Shown piece by piece: positions 36,393 to 46,398 of a DNA stretch of 64,000 nt. Positions within the stretch are counted from its first letter, which is position 1, and each line of letters starts with the position of its first letter. The DNA is from Leptospira sp. 96542 (GTDB taxonomy: Bacteria; Spirochaetota; Leptospiria; Leptospirales; Leptospiraceae). Under the pieces are notes generated by a model that worked only from the letters and a program-made list of their open reading frames with translations, was not told where the DNA came from and made no database searches. The stretch is from assembly GCA_029310945.1 (NCBI GenBank), contig JARJFC010000005.1:1-64000 (forward strand), written 5' to 3'. The position numbers and the translations under genes were made by a program.

Positions 36393-37397
36393 CTAAAATC
36401 CAAGTAAATTCAGTATTTTTTCGCCTACCCTTCGTTTGGTTCCTGAATACGGAAATTCATGAATGTACAACACTGGGTTAAAATTGATCTCAAGTATCGC
36501 GTAGGTCTTTGGATCCGGTTTTTCTGAGATTCCAGAAGAAATGATATCGATTCCACAAATTTTTGCCTCTGCAGTTGCAGCGGACATTATAGCAATGGTT
36601 TTGAATTCGGGGTGGACAAGGTCAGTCACATCCAAGGAATCACCACCAGTTGAAATATTAGAGTTTTTTCGTAAAAAAACAGTTTGTCCTTTTTTTGGTA
36701 TGGAATCAAAATCCATTCCCTGTTCATTCAAAATCGATTTTTCAATTTCAGTCATTTGGATTTTTTCGAGTGCGGTTTTGTGGCCTTCCCCCCGACGAGG
36801 ATCTTTGTTTTTTTGATGCACCAGTGTTTCGATCGTATTCTCACCATCACCCAAAACATTGGCAGGAACACGATTGCAGACGGCAACCACTTCTCCTCCC
36901 AAAACCAAAAAACGATATTCGGGACCTTCGATGAATTCTTCCACAATAACAGAACCTGAATAGGAAAAGGCGTGATTTAGATGTTTTTCATAAATATTTA
37001 TATCATCATTGGGTTGTGAAATACCGATTCCCAATCCAAAATTTGTAGTAGTTGGTTTGATTACTTTTTTTACATGTTTAAAATGGTTATAATCAGAAAG
37101 AGCATATTTGATAGATTCATAATTTCTACCGAAGGGAACCCGAACCCCACTTTCACCTAACACAAGTTTGGAGACCACCTTGTTTTCCATAACGAGGTAA
37201 GTCATTAGACTATCGAGTCTTGTTTTACTTGCTTCTTTGATGAACTCCGAATGTGAACCTTTTGTGAGTCGAATGAAGTTTTCGCTCCTATCGATCACAT
37301 CCACACTTATACCTCTTGCCAAAGCATCGCGTATAATGATTTGAGTAGAAATTTCCATATCCTCATAACCATCTGGCAAATCCTCAAAGCTTGGCAT
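36393..37397 (-). CDS. GshF-like ATP-grasp ligase (probable glutathione synthetase)
   Basis: A 334-residue ATP-grasp enzyme resembling the C-terminal half of the bifunctional GshF (GshAB): DALARGISVDVIDRSENFIR, then KVVSKLVLGESGVRVPFGR, KPTTTNFGLGIGIS, SVIVEEFIEGPEYRFLVLGG, EINFNPVLYIHEFP. It should join glycine to gamma-glutamylcysteine. Its ATG overlaps the gshA stop by one base (TAATG). In many bacteria the two activities are one fused protein; here they are two adjacent coupled genes. It is last in the minus-strand suf-glutathione run. Confidence 0.87.
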   Translation of the reverse strand: MPSFEDLPDGYEDMEISTQIIIRDALARGISVDVIDRSENFIRLTKGSHSEFIKEASKTRLDSLMTYLVMENKVVSKLVLGESGVRVPFGRNYESIKYALSDYNHFKHVKKVIKPTTTNFGLGIGISQPNDDINIYEKHLNHAFSYSGSVIVEEFIEGPEYRFLVLGGEVVAVCNRVPANVLGDGENTIETLVHQKNKDPRRGEGHKTALEKIQMTEIEKSILNEQGMDFDSIPKKGQTVFLRKNSNISTGGDSLDVTDLVHPEFKTIAIMSAATAEAKICGIDIISSGISEKPDPKTYAILEINFNPVLYIHEFPYSGTKRRVGEKILNLLGF

Positions 37398-38989
37398 TAT
37401 ACAGCCTCACCACAAAGTTTTAGAGGTTTGATGATAATTGGTTTTTGATTTTTTTTAAGGTGGCTACCTTCTAAAACTTCCAACCTCTCCTGTTCATATA
37501 AAGACTCTTCGCTCATCCTTTCCAATTCTTGGATCCTTAATTGGGAAAGCGGGGATTCCAAAAGTTGGAGTTTATGACTATGAGCAAGTTTGCTTCCAAA
37601 CTCCTTAAAACTTAAATTGTGGATCTTTAAATCCAATTGCGAGCTACTAGAAGCAAGAAGAGAAGAATCATTCCATTTTTCCCATTGTTCTTCCCAACTT
37701 TTTGTAAAAGCTCCGTTTCCATCGTTATCATCCAAAAGGTCTGCCATGGGTTGTAATTCCACAAATAATTGGTAAATGAATTCTTTTAAGTTCCAGGTTT
37801 TGCCCATAACTTTGATTTCTAAATCATCTTTTCTTCCAAGCCAAGTTGTTTTCTGTTGATTATTTCGCCAATCAGCCATTTCTGTTTTATCTGCCAATGG
37901 CGAATCGCTTAACATACAATACAATAACACCAAATGGATAAAATACAACCTGTTCTCCTCAACCCCAATGGGTGAGAATGGATCTAGATCGAGTAACCTA
38001 ATTTCTAAGTATTCCACACCACGTTCAAGGAGTGCGTCTACCACCCGTTCTTCTCCCCGGGGAACCTGTTTCGGACGAACTAACGAATAATATTCATTTT
38101 CCAACTGCAAAACAAAATCGTTCAATTGATTTTCTTTTTTAAGATTAAACTTTTTATACGGTTGATAAGTTTTCGAAACCACCGAACACATATCAGACGC
38201 ATAATCTTCCAACGAATTTACCGAAATAGGAAACTTGGACTGAACTTTACTCGTATAACCTATGCTAGAAAGTCTAAGTGTTGTAGCAAATGGTGCGAGA
38301 AGTGTCCTCTTTTGGTATGGTTTTAATTTTTTTTCTCCCACGATGAAACTTTCATCTGTTACACTCGAAGCGCCAAATAAATAAAGTAAAGCAGGAGATA
38401 AACGGTAAAAATTACGAATGGTATCAAAATAAATTTGTGACTGAGTGTTTTTGTCTAAAGGTTTATTGAAACGAAGTTGGGAAACTTTGGAGAGCAAACA
38501 AGTATCAAACGAAATATTATAATGAACCCCAGAAATGGTTTGCATCTTACGACCATACCGAGCAGCCAAACCCCGACGATAAATATGTTTTTTTCTTCCT
38601 TCCGAACTTGTTCCATACTGACCGATTTGAATTTTCGAATCATCTGGCAAAACAGGTGGCATACTAAAAGGCCATAGATATTCATTTTCTAATTTTTGTA
38701 GAGTGAATTTATGCAGCTCTGTTAGTTCAAACAATGCGTCTGGTATGGATTTATGAATGCCTGTGGCATATTCAATTTGTGCCTCTGCAAAATCGGTCTT
38801 GATAAGAGGGTGTGTCAAACTTGAACCTAAACTTTTAGGATGTGGTGTGTTTGAAATAATTCCATTTTTCGAGACACGAACACTCTCTCTTTCTAATCCA
38901 TGTTTGGCGCTTAGTAAACAGCTTCTGTGTTCTGGGGTTAGCAGTTTATATGCAGATTTTTTTGTTTTTGATAATATCGATTGTTTCAT
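37397..38989 (-). CDS. gshA: Glutamate-cysteine ligase
   Basis: GshA makes gamma-glutamylcysteine, the first step of glutathione synthesis. Family sequence includes HGLERESVRVSKNGIIS (substrate/Mg site), TDFAEAQIEYATG, LWPFSMPP, GQYGTSSEGRKKHIYRRGL and SGVHYNISF. The 530-residue length fits the enterobacterial class I enzyme. It starts 2 bp after the ggt stop and its stop overlaps the ATP-grasp gene. Confidence 0.93.
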   Translation of the reverse strand: MKQSILSKTKKSAYKLLTPEHRSCLLSAKHGLERESVRVSKNGIISNTPHPKSLGSSLTHPLIKTDFAEAQIEYATGIHKSIPDALFELTELHKFTLQKLENEYLWPFSMPPVLPDDSKIQIGQYGTSSEGRKKHIYRRGLAARYGRKMQTISGVHYNISFDTCLLSKVSQLRFNKPLDKNTQSQIYFDTIRNFYRLSPALLYLFGASSVTDESFIVGEKKLKPYQKRTLLAPFATTLRLSSIGYTSKVQSKFPISVNSLEDYASDMCSVVSKTYQPYKKFNLKKENQLNDFVLQLENEYYSLVRPKQVPRGEERVVDALLERGVEYLEIRLLDLDPFSPIGVEENRLYFIHLVLLYCMLSDSPLADKTEMADWRNNQQKTTWLGRKDDLEIKVMGKTWNLKEFIYQLFVELQPMADLLDDNDGNGAFTKSWEEQWEKWNDSSLLASSSSQLDLKIHNLSFKEFGSKLAHSHKLQLLESPLSQLRIQELERMSEESLYEQERLEVLEGSHLKKNQKPIIIKPLKLCGEAV

Positions 38990-38991
38990 TC

Positions 38992-40749
38992 TTAAAAACC
39001 GAGCGGAATCCCCTCTCCTTTGGGGTCAGACACACCAATGAGATTGTCACCTTCTCGCGCAACGACAAAACTCTTTGCCCAGTGTCTACTATATTTGACT
39101 TTATAAAATGGCAATTCACCACTTGGAAATACTTCTTTTAATTCAGGATCCATAAACAAAATATCGGGAGCATATTGGTGGTGATAACGAGGATAGGAAA
39201 CACTTTCATAGAGTGGTTGTTTTAGCTCCAAATAATGATATAAAGTATTGAGTATGGCCGTCGGGATATGTGATCCACCTGGAGCACCGATCACTAAAAA
39301 TGGTTTTCCTTTTTCATCGAGTAAGATACTCGGTGACATACTGGAAAGTGGGGTTTTGCCTGGAGCCACAGCATTAGCCTCTGAGCCTACCAAACCGTAG
39401 AGATTGGGAACACCCGGAGCCAAAGCAAAATCGTCCATGGTATTATTGAGGACAAGACCAGTTCCTGGCACAACCACTTGGGCACCAAAACTTCCATTGA
39501 TACTTTGCGTGGAAGACACAGCATTTCCTTCTTTATCGAGTACAGAAATATGTGTGGTATTATAGGACTCTTTCCTAAGTGGTTCCTCTGGCAAATTTGG
39601 CCAAGCTCCTGACACTACTTTTTTTTCGATCTCACTCGCTTCTGATTTTGCGTAATTGGAGGAGATTAGTTTGGAAACAGGTATATCTGTAAATTTTGGA
39701 TCTCCTCCGAGAATAGCTCGGTCACGATACCCAACTCGCATTGACTCCGTTAAACGAATAATCTCACCCACTTCACCCTTCGGAAATGTTTTTTTTCGTT
39801 TCAATTCATCATATATATTACCAATGGTAATTAGGTGTACAGCAGAACTTGGCGGAGGCATGGTAAGGATAGTTTTTCCAAAAATTGTGTTTGTAAGTGG
39901 ATCTAATTCATCCACTCTATAATTGGAAAAATCTAAACTTGTTATAAATTCATCATTTGATTTATAATATTCTACTATTTTGTTTTTAGTTTCACCATTC
40001 AAAATTTCTCCTTCTAAATTTTGAATGATCCGCTCCAATGTTTTTGCCAAATCTTCCTGAACCAAAAGTTCACCTTCGCGGAGGGGTCTATTTTCCTTTC
40101 CAAAAATTTGTTTCATATCCTGATCAGAGTGTGGCCAGGCCGTTTGGATCGCCTTCGCCAAATCTCCGTAAACTGAGAATCCTTTTTTGGCATATACAAA
40201 AGCTGGGTTTATTACCTTTTCTAAAGGCAATTTCCCATACTTTTTATGAATTTGTAAAATTCCTTGGATATTGCCAGGAACCCCTGCACTGTAAGGCCCT
40301 CGGATCGTTTTGTTCGGAATTACAGTTCCATCTTCATTCAAATAATAGCTGGCGCTTGCTTTGTTTGGTGCTCGTTCACGAAAATCGTAAGCCTTTTTAA
40401 CCCTTCCTTGTTGCAATGATAAGACAGCAAAACCGCCACCAAGTAAACCAGTCGATTGAGGTCTGAGAACAGAAATGGCAAAACTGGCCGCAGCAAATAC
40501 ATCCACTACATTGCCTCCTTCTTTCCAAACTGTCACACCTGCCTCAGAAGCTAACGGATGATCGGTGGCAACTACAAATTCTTTTCCGACAATTTCATAT
40601 CGGATTCGTTTCTCAGTTGCTCCCGATATTTGAAGGAGTTTTTCTTTCTTATTTGTTTCTGTGATTTGATTTAAAAATGATGGTAAAGACTCACAACCCG
40701 CCAGGAGGAAAATTTGAAATAGAAAGCCAGTTAGGAGGAGAGATTTCAT
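38992..40749 (-). CDS. ggt: Gamma-glutamyltransferase, predicted lipoprotein
   Basis: Ggt cleaves or transfers the gamma-glutamyl group of glutathione outside the cytoplasm. The 585-residue precursor has a lipoprotein signal peptide ([19 protein letters not shown], lipobox LAG-C19), so it is probably membrane-tethered rather than freely periplasmic. Large-subunit motifs include ATDHPLASEAG and LGGGFAVL. The self-processing site with catalytic Thr is in NTTHISVLDKEGNAVSST (about residue 398), followed by NNTMDDFAL and GSHIPTAI. It overlaps the sufT-like stop by one base. Confidence 0.93.
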   Translation of the reverse strand: MKSLLLTGFLFQIFLLAGCESLPSFLNQITETNKKEKLLQISGATEKRIRYEIVGKEFVVATDHPLASEAGVTVWKEGGNVVDVFAAASFAISVLRPQSTGLLGGGFAVLSLQQGRVKKAYDFRERAPNKASASYYLNEDGTVIPNKTIRGPYSAGVPGNIQGILQIHKKYGKLPLEKVINPAFVYAKKGFSVYGDLAKAIQTAWPHSDQDMKQIFGKENRPLREGELLVQEDLAKTLERIIQNLEGEILNGETKNKIVEYYKSNDEFITSLDFSNYRVDELDPLTNTIFGKTILTMPPPSSAVHLITIGNIYDELKRKKTFPKGEVGEIIRLTESMRVGYRDRAILGGDPKFTDIPVSKLISSNYAKSEASEIEKKVVSGAWPNLPEEPLRKESYNTTHISVLDKEGNAVSSTQSINGSFGAQVVVPGTGLVLNNTMDDFALAPGVPNLYGLVGSEANAVAPGKTPLSSMSPSILLDEKGKPFLVIGAPGGSHIPTAILNTLYHYLELKQPLYESVSYPRYHHQYAPDILFMDPELKEVFPSGELPFYKVKYSRHWAKSFVVAREGDNLIGVSDPKGEGIPLGF

Positions 40750-41072
40750 CAGTCAAAAATCCCCATTTGCATTTTCGCTTCTTCACTCGCCATCTCTCGT
40801 GGATCCCATTTCGGATTCCAAACAATATGAACAAGGGCTTCATTTATCCCATCCACTCTTAAGGCAAAGTTTTCCACATCTTGCTTCATCTGAGGACCTG
40901 CGGGGCAAGCCAATGAAGTGAGGGTCATCGTAATGTCTGCTTTCTCTCCATCCACTTTGATATCATACAAAAGACCCAATTCAACAAGACTAATTCCAAT
41001 CTCTGGATCTTCCACAGCACGAACGCTGTGATAAACTTCCCATTCTTTTTCTGTTTCAGGCATTCGGATCAT
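40749..41072 (-). CDS. sufT: SufT-like MIP18/DUF59 protein
   Basis: A 107-residue DUF59 protein: [34 protein letters not shown] and the conserved Cys. Members help assemble or deliver Fe-S clusters. It overlaps sufU by 17 bp upstream and ggt by one base downstream, so it is within the same transcript. The position after sufS-sufU supports the SufT assignment. Confidence 0.88.
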   Translation of the reverse strand: MIRMPETEKEWEVYHSVRAVEDPEIGISLVELGLLYDIKVDGEKADITMTLTSLACPAGPQMKQDVENFALRVDGINEALVHIVWNPKWDPREMASEEAKMQMGIFD

Positions 41073-41493
41073 TTGTTGTCTCCTTAATTTTTAATAAGGT
41101 CTGCCATGGAAGCAGAACACATCTGTGACGATTTGGGTATATTTTTACTTGGTTCCAAAATTCTAACTCCCAATCATCTAGTTTCAAGTGGGAATCATTG
41201 CCCTCTAAAAATTCTTTCCTCTCAGAAACCATACCATCGATTGTATCTAAATTCCATACTTGCGACTTTTGATAGAGTAAACCGAGAGAGGCGCTACAGA
41301 GGGAACAACTCTCACCACCCACACCAAGGATTCGGATCTGACCTTTTGTATCCATCGCATAATAAAAAATCACTTCATCTCCACAGAGTGGATTGAGTTT
41401 GGACACAACCAAATAAGGAGGTTCAGGTTTTGCCCAAAATGCAAGCTCCTTCCATTGTGAAAATTTTTGGTATGAATTACTTTCTAACGACAC
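41056..41493 (-). CDS. sufU: SufU-type sulfur acceptor / Fe-S scaffold
   Basis: A 145-residue IscU-fold protein with three conserved cysteines: [26 protein letters not shown] and [15 protein letters not shown]. The spacing and absence of the IscU LPPVK motif fit SufU, which accepts persulfide sulfur from SufS. The start is a GTG overlapping the end of sufS by 17 bp. An alternative is SufE, but the NP-CGD motif favours SufU. Confidence 0.88.
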   Translation of the reverse strand: MSLESNSYQKFSQWKELAFWAKPEPPYLVVSKLNPLCGDEVIFYYAMDTKGQIRILGVGGESCSLCSASLGLLYQKSQVWNLDTIDGMVSERKEFLEGNDSHLKLDDWELEFWNQVKIYPNRHRCVLLPWQTLLKIKETTNDPNA

Positions 41494-42721
41494 GGGAAAA
41501 TATGGATTTTACCTTCTTCAAACCATCCACCAATAGATCCACATCTTCCTTTGTATTGTATAAATAAAAGGAAGCTCTGCATGTTCCAGGTATCTTCCAT
41601 TGTTTCATGAGCGGCTGGCAACAATGATGACCCACACGTATGGCAATACCTTCTTCATCCAAAATTGAACCAACGTCATGCGGATGGATTCCCTCCATAG
41701 TAAAAGAAACAACTGCGCCTCTTTTATCTAGGTCTTCTGTTCCATACAACTGGATTCCCCCAAGACGGTTTAATTTTTCCAAGGCATACCCGACCAACAT
41801 CTGTTCGTGGTTTTTTATATTTTCCATCCCCACTTTCTGTAAGTAATCGAGCGCATGGCTAAACCCAATGACACCAGCTATGTTTGGAGTACCAGCTTCC
41901 AGCTTTGCAGGGAGATTTGCATAGGTTGAAAATTCTAGTTCAACAGATTCAATCATATCCCCACCGCCAATCCAAGGAGGCATCGCTTCTAAAATTTCTT
42001 CCTTTCCAAACAGAACTCCGACACCGGTTGGCCCGAGCATCTTATGTGCCGAAAAGGCATAAAAATCAACATCCATATTGACCAAGTGGATTGGCATATG
42101 GCTGGCACTTTGCGCCCCATCCACAAGCACTTTGGCACCCACAGAATGGGCACGATCAATAATGCGTGTTAAATCGTGAATAGTTCCTGTCACGTTTGAC
42201 ATTTGGCTTACGGCCACAATTTTTGTTCGTTTATTTATGATTTGGTCAAGTTCGGAAAGATCGTACGTAGTATCTTCTAAAATTGGAATGAATCGTAAGT
42301 TCGCCTTTTTTTCTAAAGCCAACATCTGCCATGGGACTAAATTTGAATGGTGTTCCTGAACCGAGAGAACAATTTCATCCCCTTCAAAAACATTCGTTCG
42401 TCCATAACTTTGTGCAACTAAATTGATCGAATCGGTGGTTCCTTTTGTAAAGATAATAGCCTTTGCACATTGTGCCTGAAAAAAATGACTCGTTTTGATC
42501 CGAGTTTTTTCATACAACTCGGTTGCGTGTTGGCTCAAATAGTAAACACCACGATGGATATTTGCATTTTCCTTCGTATAATATGCATTTGTTGCCTCAA
42601 TCACTGATTTTGGTTTTTGGGAGGATGCCCCATTGTCCAAATAAACCAAACTTTTCCCATTCGGCAATTTTTCGCTGAGAATGGGAAAATCTTCCCTTAA
42701 GAGATACGGGTCTAAACTCAT
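41477..42721 (-). CDS. sufS: Cysteine desulfurase
   Basis: SufS is a PLP enzyme that takes sulfur from cysteine for Fe-S assembly. Motifs: [48 protein letters not shown], the PLP-lysine segment [17 protein letters not shown] and the active-site Cys in [11 protein letters not shown]. At 414 residues it is a group II desulfurase. Its ATG overlaps the Rieske gene stop (ATGA). Confidence 0.96.
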   Translation of the reverse strand: MSLDPYLLREDFPILSEKLPNGKSLVYLDNGASSQKPKSVIEATNAYYTKENANIHRGVYYLSQHATELYEKTRIKTSHFFQAQCAKAIIFTKGTTDSINLVAQSYGRTNVFEGDEIVLSVQEHHSNLVPWQMLALEKKANLRFIPILEDTTYDLSELDQIINKRTKIVAVSQMSNVTGTIHDLTRIIDRAHSVGAKVLVDGAQSASHMPIHLVNMDVDFYAFSAHKMLGPTGVGVLFGKEEILEAMPPWIGGGDMIESVELEFSTYANLPAKLEAGTPNIAGVIGFSHALDYLQKVGMENIKNHEQMLVGYALEKLNRLGGIQLYGTEDLDKRGAVVSFTMEGIHPHDVGSILDEEGIAIRVGHHCCQPLMKQWKIPGTCRASFYLYNTKEDVDLLVDGLKKVKSIFSRVVRK

Positions 42722-43032
42722 TTTCCCTCCAAATCCACTTCGATTTGATCGCCACTTATGCGAACTGGAAATGTCTGTAATGGTTCTGTTGCAGGGAGAG
42801 CCAAAACTTCTCCTGTACGAATATCAAATTGTGCAAAATGTCTAGGGCAAGTGACAACACAACCGTCTAACTTCCCACAAGCGATCTCTTCTCCATCATG
42901 GGTGCACGAATCTTCGAAAGCATAATATTTGCCAGCTACTTGTGTTAGCACCACATTCAAGTATTTGGTTTTGACCACGGTCATTTTGCCTTCTTCGATG
43001 GAAGCCTTAGGATGGAGAGGTTTAAACGCCAT
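42718..43032 (-). CDS. Rieske [2Fe-2S] ferredoxin
   Basis: A 104-residue Rieske protein with ligands C-T-H in [10 protein letters not shown] and C-P-R-H in [12 protein letters not shown]. The start at ATG 43032 has a GGGGG site about 8 nt upstream; an in-frame TTG at 43047 is less likely. It overlaps sufD upstream (11 bp) and sufS downstream (ATGA). A Rieske ferredoxin between sufD and sufS is a recurrent layout in bacteria and may feed electrons to cluster assembly. Confidence 0.92.
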   Translation of the reverse strand: MAFKPLHPKASIEEGKMTVVKTKYLNVVLTQVAGKYYAFEDSCTHDGEEIACGKLDGCVVTCPRHFAQFDIRTGEVLALPATEPLQTFPVRISGDQIEVDLEGK

Positions 43033-44200
43033 TATTTTTGCCCCCAATCACGATTGTTTTGATTTTGGATTCTAAGTCTGATTTTTCCGAGTCTGAAAAA
43101 TCCATCGAATGGATTGTTTCTCCATAAAATGCGGTGACAAGTAAGGATTTGGCTTCCCCAGGTGTCAACCCTCGGCACAATAAATAAAAATACTGTTCTT
43201 CGTTTATCTCCCCTACCGTGGCACCATGGGTACAGGAAACATCTTCCGCTAAAACTTCCAATTTAGGATTTGCTTCCGCCCTAGCTTTTTTATTCAAAGA
43301 AAGATTAAAGGATTCTTGATGTGCATTCACCTTTTTTAAATTAGGTGGAATGATCAGATTACCAGTAAATAAATGGTGGGCTTTGTCTGTAACTATGGTT
43401 TTATAACTTATCTTACTCGTTGTGTAATGAGCCAAATGCCGAATTTCCATTTCGAGGTCTTTCAATTCCCGCGCACCAAGAGCAGAAACTCCGTCCACAA
43501 AAACCGATGAGTTCTCACCCAATAAGTGGGCAGTAAAAAATTCTTTAGAACGAAAGCCACCCAAAGGGTAAAAATGAAAATTGAATGTACTGTTTTTTTC
43601 GCTCGCTGAAAAAAAATTCGAGAAGTGGTATAAATTTTCATCAAAGTTTTGTTTATGCAAAACTGATACTTGCGTATTTTCTGAAACAAAATAAAAACCG
43701 ACAGAACCAAGAACTCGCAAATTTTCATCTTCGCTGTTATTACCTGTGTTCCAATCCTCAATTAGTTTTACTTTCAAATTTGGTTTTATATAAATTATAT
43801 TTACAAAAAAATCAGAACCCTCACGAGCAAGTTCCGCCGAATTCAAAACTTCCCCAGATTCAGAAAATACCGTCAAACGGTAGCTTTGTGCAAGAGTTAG
43901 TGTCAAATAGCTAAAATATTGATTTGGCGCGTTTTGGATAAACGAATTTAAAATTATTTCCCACTCCGTATTAGAAATTGGAAATTCTTCCCCATTTTCC
44001 GCAGCATAACCAGCGTTACCAGAGTCATCCACTCCTAAACTTTTTAGATCCAAAGAAGCAAGCGGAAACTTTCGAAACGATTCGTTTTGCGTGGTTGGAA
44101 AAGGGGTTTCCTTTAATTTTTTTTTGGCGAATTCTCTGATAGTTTTTACCTTTGATTCAGGTAAAACAAAGACAGAATTTTTCGTTACCAAACCATTCAT
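43022..44200 (-). CDS. sufD: Fe-S assembly protein SufD
   Basis: SufD partners SufB and SufC in the scaffold that builds Fe-S clusters. The C-terminal half shows the SufBD fold (NFHFYPLGGFRSKEFFTAHL, AHYTTSKISYKTIVTDKAHH, HLFTGNLIIPPN, SCTHGATVGEINEEQYFYLL, RGLTPGEAKSLL). At 392 residues it is SufD-sized rather than SufB-sized. It begins directly after the sufC stop. SufB is not in this window. Confidence 0.92.
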   Translation of the reverse strand: MNGLVTKNSVFVLPESKVKTIREFAKKKLKETPFPTTQNESFRKFPLASLDLKSLGVDDSGNAGYAAENGEEFPISNTEWEIILNSFIQNAPNQYFSYLTLTLAQSYRLTVFSESGEVLNSAELAREGSDFFVNIIYIKPNLKVKLIEDWNTGNNSEDENLRVLGSVGFYFVSENTQVSVLHKQNFDENLYHFSNFFSASEKNSTFNFHFYPLGGFRSKEFFTAHLLGENSSVFVDGVSALGARELKDLEMEIRHLAHYTTSKISYKTIVTDKAHHLFTGNLIIPPNLKKVNAHQESFNLSLNKKARAEANPKLEVLAEDVSCTHGATVGEINEEQYFYLLCRGLTPGEAKSLLVTAFYGETIHSMDFSDSEKSDLESKIKTIVIGGKNNGV

Positions 44201-44953
44201 CTATTTTACGCCTTCACGTTCCAAAATCCAATCGTATCCTACTTCTTCTAATTTTAAAGATAGATCCTTTCCGCCTGTTTCCAATATCCTTCCGTCGGCA
44301 AACACATGTACAAAATCAGGAATAATGTAATTGAGCATCCTTTGGTAATGAGTGATAAGGAGAATCGAACGATCCTTATTTTTATTTGCATTGATACCTT
44401 CGGAAACAATCCTAAGTGCATCGATGTCAAGACCAGAATCAGTTTCATCCAAAATGGAAAGGATGGGTTTTAATAAACTCATTTGCAATATTTCGGCACG
44501 TTTTTTTTCACCACCAGAAAAACCATCATTCACATAACGTCCGATAAATGAATTTGGTACTTCGAGTAATTCCATGGCGGTTTTTAACTCTTGTTTGAAT
44601 TCTTTTACGGGAAGTTCTTTTCCTCTATGTGCCTTCAAAATGGATTTTAAAAAATTGCCTATGGTCACACCGGGAAGAGCCGTTGGGTATTGAAAGGATA
44701 AAAATAACCCGAGCCTTGCTCGTTCATCCGTCGTTTTAGAAAGAATGGATTCCCCTCGGAACAAAATGTCTCCAGAAGTAATAACATATTTGGGATGACC
44801 CAAGATGACATTGGATAATGTACTTTTGCCTGACCCATTTGGTCCCATGATGGCATGGACTTCCCCAGGTCCAATGGTCAAATTGACGCCTTTGAGGATC
44901 GCTTTTTCCCCTACGTTTGCATGTAAGGATTTGATTTCGAGAATAGCGGACAA
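44201..44953 (-). CDS. sufC: Fe-S assembly ATPase SufC
   Basis: A 250-residue ABC-type ATPase: Walker [21 protein letters not shown], signature [14 protein letters not shown] and Walker [15 protein letters not shown], with the SufC-specific [12 protein letters not shown]. Start is a TTG (44953) with AGGA about 8 nt upstream. It is the first gene of the nine-gene minus-strand run. Confidence 0.95.
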   Translation of the reverse strand: MSAILEIKSLHANVGEKAILKGVNLTIGPGEVHAIMGPNGSGKSTLSNVILGHPKYVITSGDILFRGESILSKTTDERARLGLFLSFQYPTALPGVTIGNFLKSILKAHRGKELPVKEFKQELKTAMELLEVPNSFIGRYVNDGFSGGEKKRAEILQMSLLKPILSILDETDSGLDIDALRIVSEGINANKNKDRSILLITHYQRMLNYIIPDFVHVFADGRILETGGKDLSLKLEEVGYDWILEREGVK

Positions 44954-44986
44954 GGTGGTATCCTATTTTCTTTTGTATTTAGAATG

Positions 44987-45016
44987 ATTCTACTTTTAGA
45001 CGAATCCCTTCTACAA
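44987..45016 (-). promoter_or_regulatory. Candidate promoter of the suf-glutathione operon
   Basis: On the minus strand TTGTAG (45011-45016) and TAGAAT (44987-44992) are spaced by 18 nt, about 34 bp upstream of the sufC start. Four of six bases match each consensus hexamer. No IscR- or Fur-like site was recognised. Confidence 0.4.
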
Positions 45017-45047
45017 CGATTTCTCGCCACACAAAAAAAACAAGACT

Positions 45048-46346
45048 CTATTCTGACCAACCCACCTGCGCAATGAGAACCTTTCCATGGGACAAAGAAA
45101 AGGTAAAGATGACATATTGGTTTTGATTCCCAATATCATATAAAGGATAGGTCACACCCCAACGTTTGCGGAACCGATCCGACTCCTCTTTGTGTTTGAG
45201 AAAATAAGGTTTCCAGGCATAATTATTTCCAATTTGGCGAGACCTTTCCAAATACCCACCATGCAAACGATCCAAATCATAGGTTGGTGTGATTTGGTAT
45301 CCGTCCCCATCACAAACAAAAACTTTGAGGATTTCTTTCGGGAGAGAACCTAGAATTTTCCCAAATTGGAAAGGGAAATCTTCCTCCTTCACGTCAGAGA
45401 GTTCATAAAACAAGTCTTGCAATTGATCGATGATCCTTTGTTCTCGCACCCCTTTCTCACGGAGCTCTTTGGAACGGACGGCAGAAAATCGTTCCAAAAC
45501 ACCCGTCATTTTGTCAGCAAATGTATTGCGGTTCAAAAAATGCGGGTTGGGAGTGGAAAAATAAAAACCCTGCAAAAGGTTGGCACCCATCGAGAGGGCG
45601 AGGTTCACCTCTTCCTCTGTTTCAATTCCTTCAAAGAGAAGTTGGCTCCCTAATTTTTGAGACATCTCTGAAATTGCGCCGAGCACCTGCTTAAAAGAAT
45701 TTTTATTCAAACTCTCTCGCATGATTCGGATGTCCACTTTCATAATGTCTGGGTGGAGATAACCGATCCTTTCCAAATTGGAAAAACCAGTGCCCAAATC
45801 GTCGATGGCAATCTTTAATCCATAATCTCTAAATATTTGCACAATTTGAATGAGGCGTTCAATTGAACCGTCAAATTCGTCTTCTGTGATTTCGATCACC
45901 ACTTGGTTGCGATCAATCTCATATTTTTCAATGAGTTGGATGATATGAAAATTTTCCGCAAATAGGTCTGTGTTGTGAACGCGCGAAAGAAAGTTCGGCA
46001 TCATATTGAAAAAGAGTTTTGTCCGAAGGTTACTCTCCTTGAGAGTTTGGACTGCCTTCTCACGCAGGATGCGGTCAATATTATAAACAGGAACAGGGTC
46101 TTGGTCTCGGCTGTGGAAAAGTCCACCAAGCGATTGGTATGTGTTTTCTTCCGGATTGAATTTACGGCCTAACACTTCGTAAGCCGAAATCGAACGATTG
46201 ATGGCATTGACGATGGGTTGGAAATGTGGGACAAAGTAAGTCTCGTTCCAAAAATGGTTTCCTTCCGTTGATTCCGCTGTGAACATAATTCCCTTTCCTA
46301 CAACCCTAAGTTCGGCGTTTTCAGTGACAAGTGAATTTTCACTCAT
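45048..46346 (-). CDS. EAL-domain protein (cyclic-di-GMP phosphodiesterase candidate)
   Basis: A 432-residue protein. The EAL domain covers about 35-270 and keeps the catalytic positions in variant form: EVLGR for the ExLxR motif, Asn in FFNMMP, IEITE, IDDLGTGFSN, Lys in MKVDI, FEGIET and LLQGFYFS. So c-di-GMP hydrolysis is plausible. The C-terminal ~150 residues resemble a Cache/YkuI-C type sensor with HGGYLERSRQIG and aromatic strands. It lies 52 bp after glgC and 94 bp before sufC. Confidence 0.87.
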   Translation of the reverse strand: MSENSLVTENAELRVVGKGIMFTAESTEGNHFWNETYFVPHFQPIVNAINRSISAYEVLGRKFNPEENTYQSLGGLFHSRDQDPVPVYNIDRILREKAVQTLKESNLRTKLFFNMMPNFLSRVHNTDLFAENFHIIQLIEKYEIDRNQVVIEITEDEFDGSIERLIQIVQIFRDYGLKIAIDDLGTGFSNLERIGYLHPDIMKVDIRIMRESLNKNSFKQVLGAISEMSQKLGSQLLFEGIETEEEVNLALSMGANLLQGFYFSTPNPHFLNRNTFADKMTGVLERFSAVRSKELREKGVREQRIIDQLQDLFYELSDVKEEDFPFQFGKILGSLPKEILKVFVCDGDGYQITPTYDLDRLHGGYLERSRQIGNNYAWKPYFLKHKEESDRFRKRWGVTYPLYDIGNQNQYVIFTFSLSHGKVLIAQVGWSE

Positions 46347-46398
46347 TTAGAGCAAAATAGCGGTAATTTGACTTATTTAAAGCAAATTTGTGTCAAAT

